DNA of 64,000 nucleotides from Paenibacillaceae bacterium (GTDB lineage Bacteria > Bacillota > Bacilli > Paenibacillales > Paenibacillaceae). The notes under the pieces were generated by a model. That model had not been told where the DNA came from. It worked only from the letters and a program-made list of their open reading frames with translations, and made no database searches. A program made the translations under genes and the position numbers. Position 1 is the stretch's first letter. Every line of letters begins with the position of its first letter. This document shows, piece after piece, positions 40,814-49,460 of this stretch. The stretch is from contig CAAFUF010000003.1 in the NCBI GenBank assembly GCA_900766135.1, forward strand, positions 1 to 64,000, in the 5' to 3' direction.

Positions 40814-42350
40814 AGCGCAAATCGCCATGGTGCTCAACCTGGACAAATGCATAGGTTGTCACACCTGCAGCGTGACTTGCAAGAGCACCTGGACGAACCG
40901 GGAAGGCGCGGAATATATGTGGTTCAACAATGTCGAGACGAAGCCCGGCATCGGTTACCCGAAACGGTGGGAGGATCAGGAGCACTACAAGGGCGGCTGG
41001 ACGCTGCGTAACGGCAAGCTGGAACTGAAGTCCGGCAGCAAGCTGTCGAAGATCGCTCTCGGCAAAATTTTCTATAACCCGGACATGCCGGAAATGAAGG
41101 ATTATTACGAACCTTGGACTTATGATTACGAGAAACTGACGAATTCGGGCGAGAAGAAGCATCAGCCCGTTGCCCGGCCCAAATCCGCCGTCACCGGCGA
41201 CAAGATGGACCTGGACTGGGGCCCCAACTGGGAAGACGATCTGGCCGGCGGCCATATCACCGGACCTAAGGACCCGAATATCGAGAAGATCGAAGAGGAA
41301 ATCAAATTCAACTTCGAGCAGTCGTTTATGATGTACTTGCCCCGGTTATGCGAGCATTGCCTGAATCCCAGTTGCGTAGCCTCCTGTCCATCCGGCGCGA
41401 TCTACAAACGCGATGAGGACGGCATCGTCCTCGTCGATCAGGAAGCTTGCCGCGGCTGGCGATACTGCATGACGGGTTGCCCTTACAAGAAGGTCTATTT
41501 TAACTGGAAAACGAACAAAGCGGAAAAATGCACGTTCTGTTTCCCAAGAATCGAAGCGGGCCTGCCGACGGTATGCTCCGAGACGTGCACCGGTCGCATT
41601 CGCTACCTTGGCGTGCTGCTGTATGATGCGGACCGCGTGCAGGAAGCGGCTTCCACGCCGGACGAGAAGGATCTGTACGAAGCGCAGCTTGGCTTGTTCC
41701 TTGACCCGCATGATCCGAAGATCATCGAGCAAGCCCGCAAGGACGGTCTCTCCGAGGAATGGATCGAAGCGGCGCAAAATTCGCCGGTTTACAAGCTGGC
41801 GATCGAATACAAGCTGGCGTTCCCGCTGCATCCGGAATACCGCACGCTACCGATGGTCTGGTACGTGCCGCCGCTCAGCCCGATCATGAGTCATTTTGAA
41901 GGCAAGGATTCGATTCAGAATCCGGATCTGATCTTCCCTGCGATCGAGGAAATGAGAACGCCTCTTCAATATCTGGCTAATCTCCTGACCGCCGGGGACA
42001 CGGAAACGGTGAAAATCGCTTTGCAGCGTATGGCGATGATGCGCTCGTACCAACGGGCGCAATTCTCCAAACAGGCGTTTGACGAGAGCCGTTTGGCCCG
42101 AGTCGGACTGACCGCTCAGCAAATCGAAGAGATGTACCGCCTGCTGGCCATTGCGAAATACGAGGACCGCTTCGTAATCCCGACTTCGCATAAGGAAGGA
42201 TATATGGATCCGTACCGGGCCCAAGGCACCGCCGGTTTCGGCATGGATTGCGACGGCTGCGGCCCGGCTACTCCGATCCCTGCCAACACCGGCAAGAGTG
42301 GACGGGATTTGTACGAACAAAACTTCTACGGGGGGATTTGGCGTGATTGA
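40803..42350 (+). CDS. narH: Respiratory nitrate reductase beta subunit
   Basis: NarH carries four iron-sulfur clusters that move electrons from NarI to NarG. The first ferredoxin-type set is CIGCHTCSVTCK; the second is CEHCLNPSCVASCP; the third is CRGWRYCMTGCP, where the tryptophan replaces a cysteine and gives the [3Fe-4S] cluster; the fourth lies in CTFC and CSETCTGR. I chose TTG 40803, eight bases after a perfect AAGGAGGT at 40787-40794 inside the end of narG; the two genes overlap by 11 bases. The product is 515 residues. Confidence 0.96.
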   Translation: MKIKAQIAMVLNLDKCIGCHTCSVTCKSTWTNREGAEYMWFNNVETKPGIGYPKRWEDQEHYKGGWTLRNGKLELKSGSKLSKIALGKIFYNPDMPEMKDYYEPWTYDYEKLTNSGEKKHQPVARPKSAVTGDKMDLDWGPNWEDDLAGGHITGPKDPNIEKIEEEIKFNFEQSFMMYLPRLCEHCLNPSCVASCPSGAIYKRDEDGIVLVDQEACRGWRYCMTGCPYKKVYFNWKTNKAEKCTFCFPRIEAGLPTVCSETCTGRIRYLGVLLYDADRVQEAASTPDEKDLYEAQLGLFLDPHDPKIIEQARKDGLSEEWIEAAQNSPVYKLAIEYKLAFPLHPEYRTLPMVWYVPPLSPIMSHFEGKDSIQNPDLIFPAIEEMRTPLQYLANLLTAGDTETVKIALQRMAMMRSYQRAQFSKQAFDESRLARVGLTAQQIEEMYRLLAIAKYEDRFVIPTSHKEGYMDPYRAQGTAGFGMDCDGCGPATPIPANTGKSGRDLYEQNFYGGIWRD

Positions 42351-42918
42351 TCTGGCGAAACTGGATGAAAACCGCGAGTTGTTCGGCTACTTTGCCGGGC
42401 AGCTCGTCTACCCCGATAAGGAGACGTTCGCTTCGATCCGCGAGAGCGGGGAGGAGGCGTTGCCGTCCGCTGTGATGGATCTGGTGACGAAATATCGGGA
42501 ACAAATGCTTGCGCTCAGCATGGATGAGATCGAAGAACTGTACGTGGATACCTTTGATTTCGAGAAAGCGTCGACGCTCTATATGACCTATTTCAAATAT
42601 GAGGATTCCAAAGAGCGCGGGCAACTGCTTACTTCTCTCAAAGCGGTTTATGAAATGTTTGGCTTGGAAATGATCGACCGGGAATTGCCGGATTACCTGC
42701 CGCTGATGCTGGAGTTTCTGTCTGCGGCCGATTGGCAGGGACATCCTCATGGCGAGACAGGGATGTTCACGGTGATCACGATTCTGGAGGACGGCACCTA
42801 CCAGTTGATGAAATCGCTGGAGCAGAAGGGGAATCCTTATTATGAGCTCATCAAGGCCCTCCGGGAAACGTTCAAGTTGTGTTTGTCGCAGGAGGTGAAG
42901 GTTCATGAGTCTGTTTGA
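42343..42918 (+). CDS. narJ: Nitrate reductase assembly chaperone
   Basis: NarJ is a dedicated chaperone (TorD/NarJ family) that holds apo-NarGH until the molybdenum cofactor and FS0 are inserted. It is not part of the final enzyme. The 191-residue, all-helical protein has the family core around ADWQGHPHGETGMFTVI-like spacing and the ending LPLMLEFLSA. I chose GTG 42343, which overlaps the end of narH by 8 bases and has GGGGGG upstream. It also overlaps narI by 14 bases, so narHJI are translationally coupled. Confidence 0.93.
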   Translation: MIDLAKLDENRELFGYFAGQLVYPDKETFASIRESGEEALPSAVMDLVTKYREQMLALSMDEIEELYVDTFDFEKASTLYMTYFKYEDSKERGQLLTSLKAVYEMFGLEMIDRELPDYLPLMLEFLSAADWQGHPHGETGMFTVITILEDGTYQLMKSLEQKGNPYYELIKALRETFKLCLSQEVKVHESV

Positions 42919-43603
42919 GCAATTTCTATGGATCATTTTCCCGTATTTGTGCGTGGCAACGTTCGTGGTGGGACATATTTTCCGCTACCGCTACGACCAG
43001 TTTAACTGGACGGCCAAATCCAGTGAATTTATCGAGAAAAAACGTCTGATGTTAGGCAGCATGCTGTTTCACATCGGGATTATCCCGGTCATTATGGGAC
43101 ATGTGGCGGGATTGGGCATTCCTAAGGAATGGATGACCGCGATTGGCGTTAGCGAGCATCTGTATCATATCGGGGCGATGTATGGCGGAGGATTGTTCGG
43201 CGTAATTACGTTTGCCGGGATGCTGATCCTGACGATGCGCCGGCTGACCATGAAAAACGTACGCCGCCTCAGCTCCGCATCGGATATGATCGTGAACGGA
43301 CTGCTGCTGTTCATTGTGTTTATGGGGATGTTTTCTACGCTGGTCACGAATAACGTACAGCCGGATTTTGATTATCGGGAGACCATTTCCGTCTGGTTCC
43401 GAAATCTGCTGATCTTCCGGCCGGAGGCAACGTATATGGCAGAGGTACCGATTTCGTTCCAAATTCACATTTTGGCGGGGTTCCTCATCTTTGCCTTGTG
43501 GCCGTTTACCCGACTCGTCCATGTCTGGAGCGTGCCCTTGAATTATGCCCGGAGAAGCTATATCCTTTATAGGAAGAATCGCTCGCATACAGCGGGACGA
43601 TAA
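42905..43603 (+). CDS. narI: Respiratory nitrate reductase gamma subunit
   Basis: NarI is the membrane cytochrome b that takes electrons from menaquinol. The 232-residue protein has five membrane helices. Heme-ligand histidines fit the VGHIFRYRYDQF, GHVAGLGIPKEW and QIHILAGFLIFALWPFTRLVHVWS segments. ATG 42905 follows GGAGGTGAAGG. It ends the structural operon, and nreA begins 28 bases later, so the sensor genes may be co-transcribed with the enzyme they control. Confidence 0.96.
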   Translation: MSLFEQFLWIIFPYLCVATFVVGHIFRYRYDQFNWTAKSSEFIEKKRLMLGSMLFHIGIIPVIMGHVAGLGIPKEWMTAIGVSEHLYHIGAMYGGGLFGVITFAGMLILTMRRLTMKNVRRLSSASDMIVNGLLLFIVFMGMFSTLVTNNVQPDFDYRETISVWFRNLLIFRPEATYMAEVPISFQIHILAGFLIFALWPFTRLVHVWSVPLNYARRSYILYRKNRSHTAGR

Positions 43604-43630
43604 GGATTTGAAGTTTAGGGAGACGAGTAC

Positions 43631-44089
43631 ATGAATCCAACCTCCAGTTGCTACCAGGTTATCATAGATCAGTTAAGAGAACAGATGGGGTACGACTTCG
43701 TGTCGCTGGCTTTTGCCGAGTCGGCCGTCAACGATTTCGTCCTCACCTGGAAGTATGCCTCGGGCAACTTGAACGACCGCTACAAACGCATCGTTCTCCA
43801 GTCGGGCAAAGGCATTGCCGGCATCGTGTTCAAAACCGGCAATGCCATGCTGGTTGCTAGTGTCGCCGACGGGCTTGCCCCGCAAGAGATGTATAATTAT
43901 CCGATTTTGATCTCGGAGCGGTTAACCAGCCTGGCGGCGATCCCTTTGTATATGGCGGATCGGGTAGAAGGCGTGCTCTTGGCCGGATATCGCGGGGAGA
44001 AACGTATGTCGCAGGAAGGTTTAAACGAGCTGTATAAATGGCTGCAAGGCAGGTTTGGCGATTTTGAAATCAAGGAGCTGAACCCATGA
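43631..44089 (+). CDS. nreA: Nitrate-sensing GAF protein
   Basis: NreA is a small GAF-domain protein that binds nitrate and holds back the NreB kinase when nitrate is absent (known from Staphylococcus carnosus). The 152-residue protein has the GAF pattern ILISERLTSLAAIPLYMADRVEGVLLAGYRG and a segment IVLQSGKGIAGIVFKTGN in front of it. It overlaps nreB by four bases (ATGA), which supports a functional pair. The order nreA-nreB-nreC matches staphylococci, although here it follows narGHJI directly. Confidence 0.9.
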   Translation: MNPTSSCYQVIIDQLREQMGYDFVSLAFAESAVNDFVLTWKYASGNLNDRYKRIVLQSGKGIAGIVFKTGNAMLVASVADGLAPQEMYNYPILISERLTSLAAIPLYMADRVEGVLLAGYRGEKRMSQEGLNELYKWLQGRFGDFEIKELNP

Positions 44090-45177
44090 ATCCATCGTCT
44101 TTGAATATACCGATCGAGCTGCTTCATAAACAGTTCGAACACAGCTCCGATGCCATCGTTTTCTTTGATGCCGCCCATCGGGTCATGGCGATGAATCCCC
44201 AAGCCGAACGTCTGCTGGACCGCCGGGTGCTGGAGGAGCCGGCCGATCCGGACAGCAATTCATTTTGCTTCTCCTGCCGCGGTTATACCAGTGAAGAGGA
44301 ACCGATGTCATGCCTCAATTGCTATCTTTCCAATAAGGAGAAGGATTTCAGTTCCTTCCAGCTTTATCTGGAAACGAAAACCAAAGGCGTGGTTCCTTTC
44401 TCCGCGAGTTTTCAAACCGTAGATACGGTAGCGGGCATCCGGGTGCTCATCCTGCGTGATTTGACGAATCAACTTATGACGCAGCAGATGCTGAATCGGA
44501 ACACGATGATGAAGAGCGTGATTAAGGCCCAGGAAGACGAACGCAAGCGGATTTCCCGCGAGCTGCACGACAGCGTAGCTCAGGAGCTGATCAGCTCCCT
44601 GGTGGACCTGCGGGTGCTCAAATATTTGAACGTGCAGGAGGAGGCCTTGCAGAAAATCCAGCAAACCGAAGCATCGCTTACGCGGCTGCTGGAGCAAATT
44701 CGTAACCTGTCGGTGGAGCTGCGGCCGGCGTCGCTGGACGATCTCGGGCTCGATGCCGCTTTCCGGTCTCATTTTAAGTGGATCGAGAAAAACTACGGCG
44801 TGCTGGTACGGTTTGTCGCGGAGCTCGGCGGGAAGCGGTTTAACAGCGAAGTGGAAACCGTCGTTTACCGGGTGTGCCAAGAATCGGTACTTAACGCCCT
44901 AAAATATGCCGGAATCGACGAAGTTCATGTTAGGTTATTTGCCTCGGCGCATATGCTGGAGCTCCTCGTTTCCGATCAGGGGCACGGATTCGACGTGAAT
45001 ACGAACGATCCTAAGGGAACCGGACTTGGCATTTACGGGATGAAAGAGCGAGCCGAACTCGTAGGCGGTGAAATCTCCATTACCTCCGAACTGGGGAAAG
45101 GGACAACGGTTCATTTACGAATTCCGTTCGGTGCGATCTCTCCGTTAAACGGTCATAGTGCCCAGTCACTGGGTTAA
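44086..45177 (+). CDS. nreB: Oxygen-sensing histidine kinase
   Basis: NreB is a soluble kinase whose N-terminal PAS domain holds an oxygen-labile [4Fe-4S] cluster. The cysteines are Cys61, Cys64, Cys76 and Cys79, spaced Cx2Cx11Cx2C, exactly the spacing of S. carnosus NreB. The kinase core is of the NarX/HisKA_3 type: the phosphorylated His161 is in ISRELHDSVAQELI and the ATP site includes NALKYA and GLGIYGMKERAELVGG. The protein has 363 residues, slightly longer than in staphylococci. Without oxygen it phosphorylates NreC. Confidence 0.95.
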   Translation: MNPSSLNIPIELLHKQFEHSSDAIVFFDAAHRVMAMNPQAERLLDRRVLEEPADPDSNSFCFSCRGYTSEEEPMSCLNCYLSNKEKDFSSFQLYLETKTKGVVPFSASFQTVDTVAGIRVLILRDLTNQLMTQQMLNRNTMMKSVIKAQEDERKRISRELHDSVAQELISSLVDLRVLKYLNVQEEALQKIQQTEASLTRLLEQIRNLSVELRPASLDDLGLDAAFRSHFKWIEKNYGVLVRFVAELGGKRFNSEVETVVYRVCQESVLNALKYAGIDEVHVRLFASAHMLELLVSDQGHGFDVNTNDPKGTGLGIYGMKERAELVGGEISITSELGKGTTVHLRIPFGAISPLNGHSAQSLG

Positions 45178-45203
45178 CTTTCGAAGGGAAGGGGGAAAGC
45201 TTT

Positions 45204-45851
45204 GTGAAGGTAGTAATCGCGGATGATCACGCCGTCGTCCGAAGCGGGTTTACGATGATCATCAATTTTCAAGAGGATATGGAAGTGGTGGCGACGGCCG
45301 CGGACGGGATCGAAGCCTACAAGATGGTGGCAAAACACCGGCCCGACATTTTGCTGATGGATCTTAGTATGCCTCCCGGAGAAAGCGGCTTGATCGCAAC
45401 GGCCAAAATCCACGAGGATTTTCCAGAAACCCATATCATTATCCTGACGATGCACGATGACGAAGAATATTTATTTCATGTGCTTAAAAAAGGCGCGCGC
45501 GGGTACGTCCTGAAGAATTCCCCGGACGAACAACTCGTCTCGGCCATTCGCATGGTGCATCAAGGCGGGGTTTATATCCATCCGAAGCTCGCTTCTTCCC
45601 TTGTCCGTGAATTCGTAAACCACGATCAGCAAACGGATGAGAGCAATCCTTACCAGCTGTTGTCCACCCGCGAGATCGAGATCCTGCCGCTCGTCGCGAA
45701 GGGGTACGGAAATAAGGAGATCGCCGAAATGCTGCATATCTCCGTGAAAACCGTTGAGGCGCATAAAGCCAAAATCATGGAAAAGCTAAATTTGAAATCA
45801 AGGCCTGAGCTGGTGGAATACGCCATTAAGAAAAAGCTGCTGGATTTTTAA
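45204..45851 (+). CDS. nreC: LuxR/NarL-type response regulator
   Basis: NreC is the DNA-binding partner of NreB. The receiver domain has acidic residues at DDH, phospho-acceptor Asp53 in LMDLSMPP and the conserved Thr and Lys (LTMHDDEE, YVLKN). The C-terminal NarL-type helix-turn-helix is LSTREIEILPLVAKGYGNKEIAEMLHISVKTVEAHKAKIMEKL. It starts at GTG 45204 behind a GAAGGGAAGGGGG site. Its probable targets are the palindromes in front of narG and narK in this window. Confidence 0.94.
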   Translation: MKVVIADDHAVVRSGFTMIINFQEDMEVVATAADGIEAYKMVAKHRPDILLMDLSMPPGESGLIATAKIHEDFPETHIIILTMHDDEEYLFHVLKKGARGYVLKNSPDEQLVSAIRMVHQGGVYIHPKLASSLVREFVNHDQQTDESNPYQLLSTREIEILPLVAKGYGNKEIAEMLHISVKTVEAHKAKIMEKLNLKSRPELVEYAIKKKLLDF

Positions 45852-45865
45852 CGGAGGCTGGGAAC

Positions 45866-46390
45866 ATGAAACAAGGAACACTGCTGAGCGAATTGCCCGC
45901 CATGCGTATTTTGGAGAACGAACATCGGTTTTTGGCTAGTTTAATGAACGAATGGCATGCGATCGTGCTGGACCTTCAGAACGATCGTTATCCCTGGGAT
46001 CAGGCAAAACTCCATTTCATCCGTTTGCGTGAGTTGATCCGCGATTTCAAATCGCCCTTGCGCAAGCATTTTCAAAAGGAAGAGACTTATTTTTTTCCGC
46101 GATTGGGGAAACATATAGGATATGATCAAGGCCCGATCGTTTCGATCGAGCAGGAACACGAGGAAATCTTCGCTTATATCGACCATTTCCTTCATTATGC
46201 AGGCGCGGACGGGGAGTTTTCGCTGGAGGAAATGAAAGCTTTGTCCCGGGACGCGGGGGAAGCATTTGAAATTCTGACCGTTCATTTCGTCAAAGAAGAG
46301 ACCGTGTTGTTTCCGATGACCGGACAAGTCATGAAACCGGCAGAACGAGAGCAGTTGAATAAGGAGCTTTACAACCTGATTGTTGAATAG
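45866..46390 (+). CDS. Hemerythrin-like (HHE) domain protein
   Basis: A 174-residue four-helix HHE protein. Metal-ligand-type residues are in ILENEHRFL, LRKHFQKEETYFFPRL, VSIEQEHEEIFAYI and LTVHFVKEETVLFPM, enough for a di-iron centre. It sits 15 bases after nreC and is followed by a terminator, so it is the last gene of the nar-nre unit. Related di-iron proteins (YtfE/ScdA) repair iron-sulfur clusters damaged by nitric oxide, which would fit a nitrate-respiring cell (inference). Confidence 0.85.
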   Translation: MKQGTLLSELPAMRILENEHRFLASLMNEWHAIVLDLQNDRYPWDQAKLHFIRLRELIRDFKSPLRKHFQKEETYFFPRLGKHIGYDQGPIVSIEQEHEEIFAYIDHFLHYAGADGEFSLEEMKALSRDAGEAFEILTVHFVKEETVLFPMTGQVMKPAEREQLNKELYNLIVE

Positions 46391-46407
46391 TATTCCGTTC
46401 AATGAGC

Positions 46408-46445
46408 AGCCCATAAACATCCAACGGTGCTTATGGGCTTTTTTG
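46408..46445 (+). terminator. Terminator of the nar-nre unit
   Basis: AGCCCATAA (46408-46416) pairs with TTATGGGCT (46431-46439) with a 14-base loop, followed by a T-run. It separates the nar-nre unit from narK. Confidence 0.88.
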
Positions 46446-46462
46446 TGTCCAAATCGGCCGAG

Positions 46463-46528
46463 TAGGGAGTTTCCTGAAACAAACAGGGGAAAACCCTATT
46501 CAGACCGCCGAAGCGGATCGGCTACAAT
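46463..46528 (+). promoter_or_regulatory. narK promoter with two NreC-type boxes
   Basis: TAGGG-N4-TCCTG (46463-46476, centre 46469.5) and AGGGG-N4-CCCTA (46485-46498, centre 46491.5) are 22 bp apart. The -10 box TACAAT (46523-46528) lies 31.5 bases from the second centre, the same distance as at narG. This repeated geometry supports control of both promoters by NreC. Confidence 0.7.
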
Positions 46529-46583
46529 ACGGGTGGGGAAGTCGATGGTCATTCAGAAGTCATTTTGGAAAAGGTGATCGATA

Positions 46584-48083
46584 GTGAAAAAAGTTCAATT
46601 GCCGCTGCAAACATTAAATTTGATCGTGGGTTTTGCCGTATGGGTCATTATCTCGTCCCTCGTGTCCTTTATGGGCGAGGATATTCAGATCCCGGCCGAT
46701 AAGGTCGCGATCATTACGGCGATTCCTGTCGTATTAGGCTCGGTCCTGCGTATACCGCTAGGGTATTACGCCAATATCTTTGGGGCGCGAATCGTTTTCT
46801 TGATCAGCTTCATCTTGCTGCTGTTTCCGGTGTATTACATCAGTGAAGCGAACTCCTACGTGGATCTGATCATCGGCGGGTTGTTTCTTGGGATTGGCGG
46901 GGCCGTGTTCTCCGTAGGCGTTACTTCGCTGCCGAAGTATTACTCGAAAGAGCGGCACGGTTTGGTCAACGGCGTGTATGGTCTCGGTAACTTGGGGACT
47001 GCAGTTACTTCGTTCTCCGCTCCGGTCGTAGCGACGCAAATCGGCTGGTCGGCTACCGTGAAGCTGTATCTGATTCTTCTGCTGGTCTTCGCGGCGCTGA
47101 ATCTCTTCTTTGGGGACCGGAAAGAGCCGAAGGTGAAAACCGCTTTGATGGAACAAATCAAAGGCGTGTACAAGAATGAGAAGCTCTGGCTGTTCTCGCT
47201 GCTGTATTTCATAACGTTTGGATCGTTCGTTGCGTTTACCGTCTATCTGCCGAACTTTTTGGTGACGAATTTTGAACTGACCAAAGTAGATGCAGGCATG
47301 CGCACGGCCGGATTCATCGCTCTGGCGACGTTTATGCGTCCGGTCGGCGGTTGGTTGGCGGACCGGTTTAACGCCTTGATGTTATTGATCGTCGTATTTT
47401 CGGGCTTCACTTTGGCGGCGATCGTACTGGCTTTCTCTCCGACGTTTACCTTGTATACGATCGGCTGTCTGGTCATCGCGATGGTAGCCGGGGCCGGTAA
47501 CGGGGTCATTTTCAAACTGGTCCCGCAGTATTTCAACAAGCAGGCCGGGATCGTAAACGGCATCGTTTCGATGATGGGCGGTCTGGGCGGATTCTTCCCG
47601 CCGCTGCTGCTGTCCTATATCCACTCGGTGACCGGCCAATATTCCATCGGGTTCATGCTGTTGTCGCAGGTAGCCCTGGCCAGCTTGATTCTCGTGCTTT
47701 GGATGATCTATTCCGACAAGCTCAGCTTGTCCTCGGAGGTATTCAACAATACGGCACAGGGCATTCTGGTGACGAATCCCAAAGGCACCATTGTAGCGGT
47801 GAACCCGGCGTTTACCGCAGTGACGGGGTTTGGCAAAGAGGAGGCAGTCGGGCAGAAACCCAACATTCTGCGAACGAATCGGCAAGCTCCCGATTTCTAT
47901 GTGCGCATGTGGAAGAGCATTAAAGAAACCGGCATGTGGCAGGGTGAAATTTGGAATAAGCGAAAAAACGGCGAAATCTATTTGCAATGGTTGAACATTA
48001 GCGCTGTAAAAGACGAAACGGGAGAAGATATCCGCTATGTCGGGACGTTCTCCGAGCTTCCGAAAGGGAAAGCGGAAAATTAG
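46584..48083 (+). CDS. narK: Nitrate/nitrite MFS transporter fused to a PAS domain
   Basis: Residues about 1-380 form a NarK-type MFS transporter with 12 membrane helices. Family marks are GIGGAVFSVGVTSLPKYYSKERHGLVNGVYGLGN and GAGNGVIFKLVPQYFNKQAGIVNGIVSMMGGLGGFFPP, the two nitrate-signature helices. Residues about 383-492 form a complete PAS domain (EVFNNTAQGILVTNPKGTIVAVNPAF, then WQGEIWNKRKNGEIYLQWLNISAVKDETG). NarK normally ends after its last helix, so this is an unusual fusion that would let the transporter sense a cytosolic or redox signal. The frame is continuous with no sign of assembly error. NreC-type boxes precede the gene, and a hemerythrin gene follows. Confidence 0.93.
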   Translation: MKKVQLPLQTLNLIVGFAVWVIISSLVSFMGEDIQIPADKVAIITAIPVVLGSVLRIPLGYYANIFGARIVFLISFILLLFPVYYISEANSYVDLIIGGLFLGIGGAVFSVGVTSLPKYYSKERHGLVNGVYGLGNLGTAVTSFSAPVVATQIGWSATVKLYLILLLVFAALNLFFGDRKEPKVKTALMEQIKGVYKNEKLWLFSLLYFITFGSFVAFTVYLPNFLVTNFELTKVDAGMRTAGFIALATFMRPVGGWLADRFNALMLLIVVFSGFTLAAIVLAFSPTFTLYTIGCLVIAMVAGAGNGVIFKLVPQYFNKQAGIVNGIVSMMGGLGGFFPPLLLSYIHSVTGQYSIGFMLLSQVALASLILVLWMIYSDKLSLSSEVFNNTAQGILVTNPKGTIVAVNPAFTAVTGFGKEEAVGQKPNILRTNRQAPDFYVRMWKSIKETGMWQGEIWNKRKNGEIYLQWLNISAVKDETGEDIRYVGTFSELPKGKAEN

Positions 48084-48121
48084 GAGCAACTCGTATCTTG
48101 CATGAGAGGGAGGGGAGATTC

Positions 48122-48535
48122 GTGCCGGTCGGTCCATCATTACGGCAACGACACGCTCATCAAGCTATACACGTCGGAGGTTTGGCAGGAGCCCGGTCGA
48201 AGACGGAGGAAGTCGAAAGTCTGTACGCAAGCGGGAACCTGGAGTTGGCAGATCAGGCAACGGCAGAATTGCTGGAATACTGGGAGTCGCGGATTCTAAG
48301 TCACGCGGATGCGGAAGAAGACGGTTTTTATCAGGAAGTCGTCGAGAAGAATCCGATGCTGCAGGAAACGGTTCTGCAATTGAAACGGGATCATGATCTC
48401 ATGAGAATCGTGGTAAAGAATATCCACCATATGCGGGAGACCAGCGGATTCAGCAAGGACATTTTGCATAAGCTGTATGCTTTGCTGGAGATCAATGTGG
48501 TTCATAGCCAGGAGGAGGAACGGTTGCTGTTCTGA
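48122..48535 (+). CDS. Second hemerythrin-like protein
   Basis: A 137-residue all-helical protein that begins at GTG 48122, behind a GGGAGGGGAG site. The core LLEYWESRILSHADAEEDGFYQEVV and LKRDHDLMRIVVKNIHHM, then HSQEEERLLF, resembles the HHE di-iron fold, although the N-terminal His/Glu set is weaker than in the other copy. It begins 38 bases after narK and ends before a terminator, so it is the second gene of the narK unit. The pairing of each nar unit with one hemerythrin is noteworthy. The other frame (48102-48299) is not as well supported. Confidence 0.7.
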   Translation: MPVGPSLRQRHAHQAIHVGGLAGARSKTEEVESLYASGNLELADQATAELLEYWESRILSHADAEEDGFYQEVVEKNPMLQETVLQLKRDHDLMRIVVKNIHHMRETSGFSKDILHKLYALLEINVVHSQEEERLLF

Positions 48536-48550
48536 CTCGGATTAAAGATA

Positions 48551-48588
48551 AAGCGATTAAACAGAGAGCCTGTTTAATCGCTTTTTTT
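48551..48588. terminator. Bidirectional terminator
   Basis: AGCGATTAAACAG pairs perfectly with CTGTTTAATCGCT around a 5-base loop, followed by TTTTTTT. It serves the narK unit and the convergent comA gene. Confidence 0.93.
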
Positions 48589-48596
48589 CGTGAGGA

Positions 48597-49460
48597 CTAA
48601 ATGACATAGATACACTCTTCGGCCGCCTTTTTACGGATGCCGAACTCGAACGTATCTTGGCGAAGTCCCCGCCGCATCGTTTCGAGCGAAAGAATGTCCT
48701 GCGGCTGGATATTGCCCAAATGCACGCCGGCGCCGAACTTCCGCAGCAGCAACACTTGCTGATGCTTCAGCGGAGCTTCCCACATGAGCCTCTTCGCATC
48801 GGGCACGAATTTGAGGATATTGTCCAGAATATCCTGGCGGCATTCGCCGTGATCATCGAAAATACCGACGCCCATCCCCGATTCGCGCGCTTCCACGGTC
48901 ATTAGCTCGGCTCCGGCTTCAAGATCGGCTTCCTGGGTCTCCGCCAAATGGGTGGCATCGATCAACGAACCGGACAATTTCTTGCCAAATTCGGTGACGA
49001 CGCGCAAGCCCCGGCTTTTGCCTTCCTGAATCAACTCCGTGCGGCGCTTTCGGGGCAGATCGATCGTGCCGTCGGACACCTCGATGCCGTTAAAGCCCAG
49101 CCTGCAAATCGTATTGAAGAACTCCTGGACAACATCCTGTTGAACCGCCGTTTCCAACAGCGTTCCGCCAGGCATGACCATAATGCCCTGCTGCTTGGCT
49201 AGGTTGATCTTGTACATCAACAGTTCCGTGCTGTAGAGCGGGGCCGTACCGAAACCGAATTTGATGCAATTTACGTAACCCGCGGCCAATTCAATGAAAT
49301 CTGTGAAGGCGGTCCGCCCGAGTCCTTTATCGATCACCATCGTCAGGCCGGGTCCGGTAACCTGCAGCTCCGGCAAGCTTCCTTCCGGCTCGAGGGTCTG
49401 ACGTACTCCGCTCGGATCAAATAACTCGGCAGGCCATACGGAACGTAAGGTACTCTTCAT
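48597..49460 (-). CDS. comA: Phosphosulfolactate synthase
   Basis: ComA adds sulfite to phosphoenolpyruvate to give (2R)-phospho-3-sulfolactate, the first step toward the sulfolactate stored in Bacillus-type spores (YitD in B. subtilis). The 287-residue TIM-barrel protein has GLTMVIDKGLG, YVNCIKFGFGTAPLY, the KINLAKQQGIMVMPGGTLLE block and the YitD-type GFNGIEVSDGTIDLP. The product is phosphatase substrate for ComB, whose gene lies divergently at 51018. It starts at ATG 49460. Confidence 0.92.
   Translation of the reverse strand: MKSTLRSVWPAELFDPSGVRQTLEPEGSLPELQVTGPGLTMVIDKGLGRTAFTDFIELAAGYVNCIKFGFGTAPLYSTELLMYKINLAKQQGIMVMPGGTLLETAVQQDVVQEFFNTICRLGFNGIEVSDGTIDLPRKRRTELIQEGKSRGLRVVTEFGKKLSGSLIDATHLAETQEADLEAGAELMTVEARESGMGVGIFDDHGECRQDILDNILKFVPDAKRLMWEAPLKHQQVLLLRKFGAGVHLGNIQPQDILSLETMRRGLRQDTFEFGIRKKAAEECIYVI

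Noticed and set aside
48102..48299. Alternative frame starting at ATG 48102 as the true N-terminus of the second hemerythrin
   Set aside because: It would need a frameshift. The GTG at 48122 has a strong ribosome site and gives an unbroken protein, although its N-terminal part is less typical.
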